From Pseudomonadota bacterium (lineage in GTDB: Bacteria; Pseudomonadota; Gammaproteobacteria; Steroidobacterales; Steroidobacteraceae): a stretch of 64,000 bases of DNA. The notes beneath the pieces were generated by a model that did not search any database, was not told the origin of the DNA, and worked only from the letters and a program-made list of their open reading frames with translations. The stretch covers positions 248,001 to 312,000 of the forward strand of contig JADIYJ010000006.1 of the NCBI GenBank assembly GCA_016705325.1, written 5' to 3'. This document shows, piece after piece, positions 8,418 to 16,276 of the stretch; the stretch's first letter is position 1; each line of letters starts with the position of its first letter. Position numbers and translations under genes: made by a program.

Positions 8418-9491
8418 ATGGCGAAGACACCTGGCCTGCTGGACCTCCTGGCGCTCGTTCCGGCCGCCGACATAGCGCGAGCTGCGAAAGCACTGGGACT
8501 GGACCCCGAAGCACTGACGAAACGCCTGCTGGCACTCGACTCGACAGGCATCAGCACCCGTCTGGTCGACACGGCAACGCGGGCACTCAAGCCCGGCGAG
8601 GCCGGTCGCCTGGTCATCGACCACGCGGCCCGCATCTTCACGCAGGCGCGCGACCTCACGCGCGACCTCGAAGAACTCGCGGGCCTGCAGGCGCCCGAGA
8701 TGCATTTCGGCACCGACCTGTTCGCCGCGGAACTGCCGTTGGGCGCGGCATTGGGTCGCATGGCATCGGCCAACTCGCGCCTGCGCGTGCACGCCGAGAC
8801 CAGCGATTTCGAGCACCTGGCGCGCGAGGTGCTGGCGGGCAAGCTTGAGTTCGCCGTCGGGGACACGGCGGGCGCCGAGCGGCACCCGACGCGGCTCGCC
8901 ATCGAACCCGTGGCGGAGCACCGGATGTTCTTCTTCGTGCGGCAGGGCCATCCGCTGGTCGCCGCCAAGGAACACTCGCTCGAGACCATCCTGGTATTCC
9001 CGCTGGTGTCACCGCGGTTGCCGCAGCGCATGGCGGTGCATCTCGGCAAGGATGCGGCACACGCCCGCGTCGACCGCGAAACCGGCGACCTCACGCCCAG
9101 CCTGATGGTCGACAACTTCGTCGTTGCGCGCAACGCAGTCATGGCAGGCGATGCGGTGGGCCTGGCCCCGCTCGTGGCGCTGGAGCAGGACATTCGCACC
9201 AGGGAGATCTCGCTGCTGCCGTTCACGGCGCCGTGGCTGCAGTTGAGCTACGGCCTGTTCTACACGCGCAAGCGTCCGCTCTCGCGCGTCGCGCAGCTGT
9301 TCATGACCCAGCTGCGACAGGTCGAAGTGGTCCTGCAGGCACGCGAGCAGCGCGCGCTGGCGCGGCTCAATGGCAAGAAACGCACGCGCCGGTCCGCAAC
9401 CAGGCGCAAAGCGAAGACTGCCGCCGAACCGTCGGCCCACGCCGCGAAGTCGACCGCTGCGCCTGCCCGCCGGGCCCGGATCCGTCAATGA
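8418..9491 (+). CDS. LysR-family transcriptional regulator
   Basis: 357 residues: an N-terminal winged-HTH of LTTR type, although quite divergent (ADIARAAKALGLDPEALTKRL), followed by the LysR substrate-binding domain (ETSDFEHLAREVLAGKLEFAVGD, FVRQGHPL, AVMAGDAVGLAPL). A basic Arg/Lys/Ala-rich tail of about 45 residues follows and is not part of the family core. It is transcribed divergently from the SDR/acyl-CoA dehydrogenase operon with a 127-nt intergenic region, the usual arrangement for a regulator of that operon. Its stop overlaps the M64 peptidase start by 4 nt. Confidence 0.85.
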   Translation: MAKTPGLLDLLALVPAADIARAAKALGLDPEALTKRLLALDSTGISTRLVDTATRALKPGEAGRLVIDHAARIFTQARDLTRDLEELAGLQAPEMHFGTDLFAAELPLGAALGRMASANSRLRVHAETSDFEHLAREVLAGKLEFAVGDTAGAERHPTRLAIEPVAEHRMFFFVRQGHPLVAAKEHSLETILVFPLVSPRLPQRMAVHLGKDAAHARVDRETGDLTPSLMVDNFVVARNAVMAGDAVGLAPLVALEQDIRTREISLLPFTAPWLQLSYGLFYTRKRPLSRVAQLFMTQLRQVEVVLQAREQRALARLNGKKRTRRSATRRKAKTAAEPSAHAAKSTAAPARRARIRQ

Positions 9492-10594
9492 AATGCGTCG
9501 CCGTCGGTTTCATGGCCCTGGCCATGTCGGCCGCAAGCCTGGCCACGGATGTGGCACCGGCCACGTACCGCCTCGACCTCTTCCACACCGGCGGCAAGGA
9601 CACCGAGATCTTCGCGATCGATCGCTTGCGGCTGGAGCCCCTGCCGTGGCCTGGCCATCCATCACGCGCGACGGATGACGGCACGTCCGGCGTCTACCGT
9701 TTCGAGGTGCGCGCTGCCGACGGCCAGCTGCTGCAGGCGCGCGGCTATGCATCGATCTTCGGCGAGTGGGTGACGACCGAGCAAGCGCAGCAGCAGCACC
9801 GCACCTTCCACGAATCGCTGCGCTTTCCTGCTCCTGCGAAGCCAGGTCCGGTGCAGGTGCGGATCTACCGGCGCGATGCGCAACAGGTCTTCCAGCCGCT
9901 ATGGGAGACGAAGCTCGACACGACGGACATGTTCGTCGACCGGTCACCGACCGCGCCGCAGGAGCTGATCGCGATCGAACAACACGGCACAGCCGCGGAC
10001 AAGGTCGACCTGCTGTTGCTCGGCGACGGCTATACGGCCGCGGAATGCGCCACGAAATTCCGCGCCGATGCCGGGCGCGTGTCGGCAGCACTGTTCAAGG
10101 TGCAGCCCTTCGCGCGCCGCCGCCAGGACTTCAACGTGTGGGGGCTCTGCCCGCCCGCCGCGGAATCCGGCGTGTCGCGCCCGTCCACCGGCATCCATCG
10201 CGCTTCCCCGGCCGGAGCCACTTACGACGCCTTCGGCAGCGAACGTTACCTGCTCACGTTCGAAAACCGGGCACTGCGCGAGATCGCCGCGCAGGCCCCG
10301 TACGAAGCCCTGGTGATCCTTGCCAACAACGACACCTACGGGGGCGGCGGCATCTTCGGACTGTACTCGACCGTGGCTGTGGACAGCTCGTGGGCCGACT
10401 ACCTGTTCGTGCACGAGTTCGGCCACCACTTCGCGGCGCTCGCGGACGAGTACTACACCTCGCCCGTCGCCTACGCGGCGCCGACCACGATCGTCGAACC
10501 GTGGGAGCCGAACGTCACGGCGCTGCTCGACAGGGACAAGCTCAAGTGGCGTCATCTCGTCGCGACGATCGCGCCGGGAACGGCGCAGCCCTAG
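9488..10594 (+). CDS. M64 (IgA-peptidase-like) family metallopeptidase
   Basis: 368 residues beginning with a signal peptide (MKCVAVGFMALAMSAASLA). An N-terminal beta domain is followed by the M64 catalytic domain with DLLLLGDGYTAAE and the zinc motif HEFGHHFAALADEYY near residue 309. The C-terminus (ending ATIAPGTAQP) appears short for the family, which normally continues beyond the KWRHLV segment. The stop codon lies within CTAG, the target duplicated by the IS1182-type insertion; rejoining the flanks without the IS leaves the same stop, so the IS did not itself truncate the gene. Co-transcribed with the LysR gene (4-nt overlap) and, before insertion, probably with the DUF4010 gene. Confidence 0.8.
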   Translation: MKCVAVGFMALAMSAASLATDVAPATYRLDLFHTGGKDTEIFAIDRLRLEPLPWPGHPSRATDDGTSGVYRFEVRAADGQLLQARGYASIFGEWVTTEQAQQQHRTFHESLRFPAPAKPGPVQVRIYRRDAQQVFQPLWETKLDTTDMFVDRSPTAPQELIAIEQHGTAADKVDLLLLGDGYTAAECATKFRADAGRVSAALFKVQPFARRRQDFNVWGLCPPAAESGVSRPSTGIHRASPAGATYDAFGSERYLLTFENRALREIAAQAPYEALVILANNDTYGGGGIFGLYSTVAVDSSWADYLFVHEFGHHFAALADEYYTSPVAYAAPTTIVEPWEPNVTALLDRDKLKWRHLVATIAPGTAQP

Positions 10595-12134
10595 CAGCCT
10601 GTCGGACTGAGCCTTCCAGTGGAACGGACAACTACCTGCAGGGCGTGTGGATTCATGCGGGGATGGATCGCAAGTCGTGAGTTGAGTGGTCGCGAGGCCC
10701 GCTCAGCCGGGCTGCATCGCAAACATCCGCTTGATGTTCCAGCTCATGCTCACCAGATTCCATTCTCCGCTGACGTTGTTCAGGCCTCGCAACAGACATT
10801 GGCGATAACCCATCACGGATTTGATGATGCCGAACACCGGTTCGGGGGTCTGCTTGCGCAGCGCATAGAGCTTTCGGCCCCGCGGGGTCTTCAGCCGATG
10901 CGCCATCTTCTGCATCGGCGTGGCCGATTCCGGTGGGGACTTCGGTGCGGCGGTAAAGCGCTGTTTCCAGCTGACATGATGGCGAGAGCGCCCCATGGCG
11001 ATCAGCGGCTCGATCCCGGCAGCCGTGCACTGCTCGACGTTGCTCTGACTCAGATAGCCACTGTCGGCGAGGATCCGCCGGGTGCGCCCGAGTTCCTTCG
11101 GCAGCGCCTGGAGTTTCTCGATCATCGGCAGCAACTGCTCTTTGTCGTTGGCCGCCTGGGTGACGGCAGCAGCGACGATGAGCAGGCTCCCAGTCGCCAC
11201 CACCGCCTGGGCGTTGTAGCACTGGTCGAAGCCGCCGCCGGCGACCTTCATGATGCGCGAGTCTTCGTCCGTCAGATTGACCTGATCCTTCTCCCGCGCG
11301 CCACCGGTGGGCGGTGCGGGCGGGCGGCCCGGAGGCTTCCTGCCGGTGCGCCGCTCCTGCTCGTCACGCGCGGCGAGCTTGACCTGATGCTCGGCTTGCT
11401 CGCGCTCCAGGCGCTCCCCGGCCCGCGCCTCAATCTTCGACTTCGCCTCGGCCATGGCCGCCAGGCGCACCTCGCGCCGCTCCAGCTCCTCCGGGATCGA
11501 CATCCCGTCAGGAATATTCGCCGTATCGGCCTGCTCGGCCAGACGCAGCAACTGTTGCACTTCCCGCTTCAGCTGCTTCTCGATCTTCCGGGCATGCCCG
11601 TAGGAGAGCGCACTGTGCCGGCTCGCGTTGGCGTGCACCTTCGTGCCATCGAGCGCCACGGTGCCGAGCTTGAGCAGCCCCATCGTGCGGGCGAGCTTCA
11701 GTACGTCGATGAACAGGGCCTCGATCTGCCCGAGGAAGCGCTTGCGAAACGCCGCGATCGTGTCGTGATCGGGATGCTCATTGCCGGCGATGAAACGAAA
11801 GGCCACCGAGTCGTGGGTCGCACGCTCGATCGCCCGGCTGGAGAACACCTTGGTCGAATACCCGTACACCAGCAGTCCCAGCAGCATCGCCGGGTGATAC
11901 GACGCCGAACCCGAGCCGCGGTAGGCTTTCACCAGTTCCGACAGATCCAGTCCGTCGATCACTTCCACCACAAAGCGCGCCAGGTGCCGATCGGGCAGCC
12001 ACTCATCCACCGAGGGTGGCAGCAGAAACGCCGTGTCGCGATTGATGGTGCGAAAGTTGCTCATGAGATCCTGCAACGACGAGGAAACTGCCGGTGATTA
12101 TCGCGTATCTTGACTCGTTAAGTCCGACAGGCTG
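10595..12134. mobile_element. IS1182-type insertion sequence, apparently complete
   Basis: 1540 bp bounded by perfect 14-bp terminal inverted repeats: CAGCCTGTCGGACT at 10595-10608 and its complement at 12121-12134. Both ends are flanked by CTAG (10591-10594 and 12135-12138), consistent with a 4-bp target duplication at a palindromic CTAG. It contains one intact DDE transposase gene on the minus strand. The insertion separates the M64 peptidase gene from the DUF4010 gene, which would otherwise be about 12 nt apart. Matching ends, an intact gene and a matching duplication indicate a recent insertion. Confidence 0.93.
10703..12064 (-). CDS. IS1182-type transposase
   Basis: About 453 residues, intact. 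The N-terminal DUF772-like domain (DRHLARFVVEVIDGLDLSEL, SYHPAMLLGLLVYGYSTKVF) is followed by the DDE transposase domain: TVALDGTKVHANAS carries the first Asp, LADSGYLSQSNVEQC the second, and the YALRKQTPEPVFGIIKSVMG segment the Glu. A Lys/Arg/Glu-rich linker lies between. The ATG at 12064 is preferred over an in-frame TTG slightly upstream. The reading frame spans nearly the whole IS. Confidence 0.93.
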   Translation of the reverse strand: MSNFRTINRDTAFLLPPSVDEWLPDRHLARFVVEVIDGLDLSELVKAYRGSGSASYHPAMLLGLLVYGYSTKVFSSRAIERATHDSVAFRFIAGNEHPDHDTIAAFRKRFLGQIEALFIDVLKLARTMGLLKLGTVALDGTKVHANASRHSALSYGHARKIEKQLKREVQQLLRLAEQADTANIPDGMSIPEELERREVRLAAMAEAKSKIEARAGERLEREQAEHQVKLAARDEQERRTGRKPPGRPPAPPTGGAREKDQVNLTDEDSRIMKVAGGGFDQCYNAQAVVATGSLLIVAAAVTQAANDKEQLLPMIEKLQALPKELGRTRRILADSGYLSQSNVEQCTAAGIEPLIAMGRSRHHVSWKQRFTAAPKSPPESATPMQKMAHRLKTPRGRKLYALRKQTPEPVFGIIKSVMGYRQCLLRGLNNVSGEWNLVSMSWNIKRMFAMQPG

Positions 12135-12146
12135 CTAGGAACGGGC

Positions 12147-13412
12147 GTGCCGGAACTCGACCTCACCCTCGCCTGGAATTTCGCCACCGCGCTGCTGATC
12201 GGCGCCCTGGTCGGCATTGAGCGCGAGCGGCACAAGCAGCGCCACGAACATCCCGAGATCGCGGGCCTGCGCACCTTCATGCTGGTGGCGCTGTTCGGCG
12301 CGCTGAGCGGCTGGGTCAGCCTCGTCCTCGCGACGTCATGGGTGCTGGCGGCCGGCCTCGTCGCGATCACGGCAGCAGTGCTCACCGGATATGTGCTGAG
12401 CGTGCGACTGAATCCGGAGGGCCTGGGGCTGACGACCGAGCTCGCCGCCGTCGCGACCTTCCTGCTCGGCGCGCTCGCAGTGCTCGGCCAGCGTGAACTC
12501 GCGGTCGGGATCGGCGTGACGGTGGCGGCGGTACTGGCCTACAAGCAGCCACTGCACGGTTTCGTCGGCAGGCTCGGCAGCGACGACGTTTACGCCGTGC
12601 TGCGACTGCTGATCGCGACGTTCATCGTCCTGCCGATCCTGCCGGACGCGACGATCGACCCGTGGGATGCGCTGAATCCCCAGTCGCTGTGGTTGCTGGT
12701 GCTGCTGATTGCGGGCCTGTCGCTGGTCGGCTACGTGCTCACGCGACTGCTCGGGGCGCACCGCGGGATTCCGCTCACCGGCCTGTCCGGGGGCCTCGTC
12801 TCATCAACTGCGGTCACGTTGTCCTTTGCGCGGCAAAGCCGCGAGCTGCAATACGCGGCCGCCAATTCGGCGATCGCGAGCGGCATCCTGCTCGCGTGGA
12901 CCGTGAGCTTCGCGCGCGTGCTGGTCGAGGTGCTGGTGGTCAACCGCGCCCTGCTGCCGTCGCTGCTGCCCGCCATGATCCCGATGACCGTGGTGTGCGC
13001 CGCCTTCGCCGCATGGCACCAGCGGCGTGCCGGGCAGGAGATCCAGGCGCAGGACGTGCCGCTGCGCAATCCATTCAGCCTGACCTCCGCCATCAAGTTC
13101 GCCGCGCTGTTCGCGGCCGTGCTGCTGGTCGTCAAGCTGGCGCAGGCACACGCGCCGGAGACCGGCCTGTACTACGTCGCCGCGCTGGCCGGCACGACCG
13201 ACGTGGACGCCATCACGCTGTCGCTGGCGCAATACGCGCGCACGGGCAACCCGGGCGTCGCGTCGCATGCCATCACGCTTGCGGTACTGAGCAACACGAT
13301 CGTCAAGACGGGCATGGTCGTGGCACTCGGCAGCCCGGCCTTGCGCGGTTCGCTGCTCATCGCGACTGTCGGCATCCTCGTTGCCGGCGTCGCGGCGATA
13401 CTCCTGACCTGA
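12147..13412 (+). CDS. MgtC/SapB-DUF4010 family membrane protein
   Basis: 421 residues with about eleven hydrophobic segments. The N-terminal MgtC/SapB-like block (LLIGALVGIERERHK, GLRTFMLVALFGAL) is followed by the DUF4010 block (GIPLTGLSGGLVSSTAVTLSFARQS, YVAALAGTTDVDAITLS). An inner-membrane protein of unknown function. GTG start with AGGAA 6 nt upstream at the very edge of the IS duplication, so the native ribosome site is preserved although the IS now separates it from its former upstream gene. Confidence 0.85.
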   Translation: MPELDLTLAWNFATALLIGALVGIERERHKQRHEHPEIAGLRTFMLVALFGALSGWVSLVLATSWVLAAGLVAITAAVLTGYVLSVRLNPEGLGLTTELAAVATFLLGALAVLGQRELAVGIGVTVAAVLAYKQPLHGFVGRLGSDDVYAVLRLLIATFIVLPILPDATIDPWDALNPQSLWLLVLLIAGLSLVGYVLTRLLGAHRGIPLTGLSGGLVSSTAVTLSFARQSRELQYAAANSAIASGILLAWTVSFARVLVEVLVVNRALLPSLLPAMIPMTVVCAAFAAWHQRRAGQEIQAQDVPLRNPFSLTSAIKFAALFAAVLLVVKLAQAHAPETGLYYVAALAGTTDVDAITLSLAQYARTGNPGVASHAITLAVLSNTIVKTGMVVALGSPALRGSLLIATVGILVAGVAAILLT

Positions 13413-13444
13413 CCCGCTGGGCACCAGGCCAGGAGCACCCGCCG

Positions 13445-14683
13445 ATGCTGCACGGCACGATTGAAGTCACGCTCGACCCGCTTGCTTCGCCGCTGCGGCG
13501 GCCGCGGGTGGCGCGTGCGCTGACGTGGACACTCGGCATCCTGCTCGCCTTTGCCTCCGTGCTCATCTGCACGGTCGTGGCCGGACTGGGTTCCGTCGCC
13601 ACCCACGTGTTCGTGCGCGCGCTGGCCCTGTCGTCGGCGATGTCGGTGATCCCGATCCTGATTCTCTGGTTCCTCGACCGCCGTGAACGCGAGTCGCCCT
13701 ACGCCTGCGCTGCAGCGTTCCTGTGGGGCGGCCTGATCGCGACCACGATCGCGCTGCCGCTCAACACGGCGGCGATCATGGCCGTCACGCAATGGCTCGA
13801 GCAGTTTCCCGAACTCGGCAGCATGCTCGGTCCTGACGCCGCGATGATGATCGGCGCGCCGCTATCGGCGCCGATCGTCGAGGAAACGACCAAGGGCATC
13901 GGTATCGTGCTGCTGTTCTGGCTGCTGCGCGGCGAGTTCGACAACGTGCGCGACGGGTTCATCTACGGCGCCTTGATCGGCGCGGGCTTCAACTGGTTCG
14001 AGTCGGCGCTGTACGTGCAGCAGAACTTCGTCGAGTTCGGTACCGCTCCGTACGGGTTCCAGGTCGGCACGCGCTTCGCCTGGCTCGGCCTCGCCGGGCA
14101 CGCGCTGTTCTCTGGAATCTTCGGCGCTTCGCTGGGCCTGTCGCGCGCCACTTCGACGCTGTGGTTGCGCGTCCTCGCACCCGTCGGCGGGTTCGCGCTG
14201 GCGATCCTCGGGCACGCGTGGAACAACTCGCTGCCGCTGTTCATGGCGCTCGCCGCCGCACAGTCCGGCGAGGCTGCGCCGATCGAAGTGCTCGCGCCGC
14301 CGACGTACACCGTCTGGGAAGCCATGATCACGGCCAGCCTGACCAACCTGGTCGTGTTCCTGCCGTTTGCGCTCCTGCTCGTGTTCATCCTCTATCGCAG
14401 CGGCCAGGCCGAGCGCCGTGTGCTCGTCGAGGAACTCGCGGACGAGGTGGGGCGCAGCGTGACCGCGGGGGAATTGCAGGCAATCGCAGCGGACCGCGCC
14501 TTCCGCACGCGACGCATCGATCCTCGCCAGGCACAGGTTTCTGCGGCGCTGGTCAACGCGCAGAACGAGCTGGCGTTTCGCAAGCGCCGGCTGAAAGACC
14601 GCGGTCTCGACCCGGCGCTCGACGACGTGCTCGAGCAGCGCCGGGCGCAGATTTCGGCATTGCGGCAGCGGCTTGCGCGGTGA
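13445..14683 (+). CDS. PrsW-family intramembrane metalloprotease-like protein
   Basis: 412 residues, polytopic. The family motifs are visible: EETTKG (EExxK), EFDNVRDGFIYGALIGAGF with FNWFESALY, GHALFSGIFG and GHAWNN, which together form the metal site of PrsW/CPBP-type intramembrane proteases. A basic, helical cytoplasmic tail of about 90 residues follows the last membrane segment. PrsW proteins cleave anti-sigma factors in Bacillus, but the target here is unknown. The start at 13445 follows the DUF4010 stop by 32 nt and avoids the much longer upstream open frame, which is antisense-like composition. Confidence 0.85.
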   Translation: MLHGTIEVTLDPLASPLRRPRVARALTWTLGILLAFASVLICTVVAGLGSVATHVFVRALALSSAMSVIPILILWFLDRRERESPYACAAAFLWGGLIATTIALPLNTAAIMAVTQWLEQFPELGSMLGPDAAMMIGAPLSAPIVEETTKGIGIVLLFWLLRGEFDNVRDGFIYGALIGAGFNWFESALYVQQNFVEFGTAPYGFQVGTRFAWLGLAGHALFSGIFGASLGLSRATSTLWLRVLAPVGGFALAILGHAWNNSLPLFMALAAAQSGEAAPIEVLAPPTYTVWEAMITASLTNLVVFLPFALLLVFILYRSGQAERRVLVEELADEVGRSVTAGELQAIAADRAFRTRRIDPRQAQVSAALVNAQNELAFRKRRLKDRGLDPALDDVLEQRRAQISALRQRLAR

Positions 14684-14780
14684 CGACGTGGAACGCGACC
14701 AGTTCGCAGCAACTACGTATTCCGGCCACGGCTCCGGGGACGCACATTGCCCATGCTAGAAAACGCCCCAGGAGCCTGCC

Positions 14781-15299
14781 ATGTTCAAGAGCCGTAGCGT
14801 CCTCATCAGCCTCGTGGCTGCCGCCGCCTGCCTTGCGCTTACCGCACAGGCCGCCGACGGCATGTTCACGGCAGCCATGGACGGGGCACAGTGCCTGCCC
14901 GACCCGATCAAGACACCGGCGACCGGCACCGTCGAACTCCGCCTGAGCGCGGACGGCAGGAAGATCGACTACAAGATCACGCTCGACAAGCTGTCGAATC
15001 CGTCGCAGGCCGACCTGCACAGCGGCGCCGCGAGCCAGAATGGCCAGGCTGTGGTCAAGTTGTGGCCGCTGGGCAATGCGGCTGCCAAGCGCGGTGAATT
15101 CAGCGGTGTTCTGGCGGAAGGCTCGTTCGATGCCAGCGACTTCACCGGCCCCATGACGGGTGCGCCGATGTCCGACCTGCTGGAGGAGATCCGCGCCGGC
15201 AACACCTACGTCAACGTGCACACCTACGACGGCATGGACCCACCCTACTCGGGTCCGGGCGACTACCGTGTCGGTGAGATTCGCGGCCAGCTGAAATAA
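14781..15299 (+). CDS. CHRD domain protein, secreted
   Basis: 172 residues. Signal peptide MFKSRSVLISLVAAAACLALTAQA, then a single CHRD (chordin-like) domain: GTVELRLSADGRKIDYKI, ADLHSGAASQNGQAVVKLW, FTGPMTG and AGNTYVNVHT. CHRD domains in bacteria are extracytoplasmic beta-sandwich modules of unknown function. A good ribosome site (AGGAGCC) precedes the ATG. Stands alone between the PrsW gene and a decayed stretch. Confidence 0.85.
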   Translation: MFKSRSVLISLVAAAACLALTAQAADGMFTAAMDGAQCLPDPIKTPATGTVELRLSADGRKIDYKITLDKLSNPSQADLHSGAASQNGQAVVKLWPLGNAAAKRGEFSGVLAEGSFDASDFTGPMTGAPMSDLLEEIRAGNTYVNVHTYDGMDPPYSGPGDYRVGEIRGQLK

Positions 15300-15302
15300 A
15301 TC

Positions 15303-15568
15303 TCAGAGGCGGAATACCCGCCGCGCATTGGCGCCGCGCTGCATTTCCGCCAAGCCGTCGAGCGCATGCGTCGGCGGCAGTTGCCACAGCCACGGCAGCA
15401 CACCACGGCGCAATTCCTTGACCGCGGCCGTTGGGTTCGAGATGTCCAGCAACGCAGGGATTCGAACATCCGGTGACTGAGATGGCGCGCAGTCGGGTGC
15501 TGCGCCCAGGCGTCGATGATTTCAGTGGCCATGCGCGCAAGGATCGCGCCCCCGGCGCCGCGAATCAA
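15303..15568 (-). pseudogene. decayed minus-strand gene remnant, not recognised
   Basis: Two overlapping minus-strand frames look coding in composition: RMATEIIDAWAQHPTARHLS, then, after a frame change near 15440-15450, PALLDISNPTAAVKELRRG and LPWLWQLPPTHALDGLAEM, ending GANARRVFRL. No intact start exists, and I cannot name the parent family. The rest of the interval to ahpC is non-coding and holds the OxyR box. Confidence 0.35.
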
Positions 15569-15585
15569 TCGGCGGCCTCCGGCTG

Positions 15586-15622
15586 ATAGCCGTTCCCTAT
15601 CAATCGTCTAAAAACAATCTAT
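15586..15622 (+). promoter_or_regulatory. OxyR-binding box upstream of ahpC
   Basis: The 37-bp arrangement ATAG-N7-CTAT-N7-CTAA-N7-CTAT matches the OxyR tetramer site (ATAG/CTAT quarter-sites at 10-bp helical spacing) at 15 of 16 or better positions apart from the third quarter-site (CTAA for ATAG). It lies about 90 nt upstream of the ahpC start, where OxyR activates ahpCF in enterobacteria and pseudomonads. No oxyR gene is in the window. Confidence 0.8.
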
Positions 15623-15712
15623 TGGCCCTACCGGGCCGCACCCTGGAGAATGCGGGCCATCGAAGCCTTGACCCCTTGCCGCGCCCGGCAAACCAACCTG
15701 GAGAGACACGCA

Positions 15713-16276
15713 ATGTCGCTGATCAACACCCCCGTCCCGGCATTCAAGACGCAGGCCTTCCACAACGGCAAGTTCGTCGAAGTCAGCAACGAGTCCATGC
15801 AGGGCAAGTGGTCGGTCGTGATCTTCATGCCGGCCGCCTTCACCTTCAACTGCCCGACGGAGGTCGAGGACGCGGCGGACAACTATGCCGAGTTCCAGAA
15901 GCTCGGCGCCGAGGTCTATGTCGTCACGACCGACACGCACTTCTCGCACAAGGTGTGGCACGAGACCTCGCCGGCGGTCGGCAAGGCGAGATTCCCGCTG
16001 GTCGGCGATCCGACGCACACCCTGACGCGCGGCTTCGGCGTGCACATCGAGGAAGCGGGCCTCGCCCTGCGCGGCACGTTCGTGATCAACCCGGACGGCG
16101 TGATCAAGACCCTCGAGATCCACGACAACGCCATTGCGCGCGACGTCAAGGAAACGCTGCGCAAGCTCAAGGCCGCGCAGTACGTCGCCGCGCACCCGGG
16201 CGAAGTGTGCCCGGCCAAGTGGAACGACGGTTCGAAGACGATCAGGCCATCGCTCGACCTCGTCGGCAAAATCTAA
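15713..16276 (+). CDS. ahpC: alkyl hydroperoxide reductase subunit C (peroxiredoxin)
   Basis: A 187-residue typical 2-Cys peroxiredoxin that reduces H2O2 and organic peroxides in the cytosol and is re-reduced by AhpF. Peroxidatic Cys about 47 in FTFNCPTE; resolving Cys about 166 in GEVCPAKW. The start at 15713 is preceded by GGAGAGA and gives the canonical MSLINTPVPAFKTQAFHNGK N-terminus. The stop codon overlaps the ahpF start by 1 nt (TAATG). Predicted OxyR-activated. Confidence 0.96.
   Translation: MSLINTPVPAFKTQAFHNGKFVEVSNESMQGKWSVVIFMPAAFTFNCPTEVEDAADNYAEFQKLGAEVYVVTTDTHFSHKVWHETSPAVGKARFPLVGDPTHTLTRGFGVHIEEAGLALRGTFVINPDGVIKTLEIHDNAIARDVKETLRKLKAAQYVAAHPGEVCPAKWNDGSKTIRPSLDLVGKI

Noticed and set aside
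6729..8975. Very long minus-strand frame joining the acyl-CoA dehydrogenase N-terminus to upstream sequence
   Set aside because: Only the part from 7502 downstream matches a family; the rest is shadow of the SDR and LysR genes.
9488..10594. M64 peptidase truncated by the IS1182-type insertion
   Set aside because: The stop codon lies in the duplicated CTAG and is restored when the IS is removed, so the short C-terminus predates the insertion or is natural.
10591..10608. IS5-family element, suggested by the CTAG target
   Set aside because: The transposase sequence is of the IS1182 type; CTAG targets occur in both.
12662..13444. N-terminal extension of the PrsW gene
   Set aside because: The upstream part is an out-of-frame shadow of the DUF4010 gene; the natural start is ATG 13445 after that gene's stop.
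15415..15470. tRNA-like T-arm (minus strand GTTCGAATCCC)
   Set aside because: The stem bases flanking the TTCGAAT loop do not pair and no anticodon or acceptor arms can be drawn around it; chance similarity in a gene remnant.
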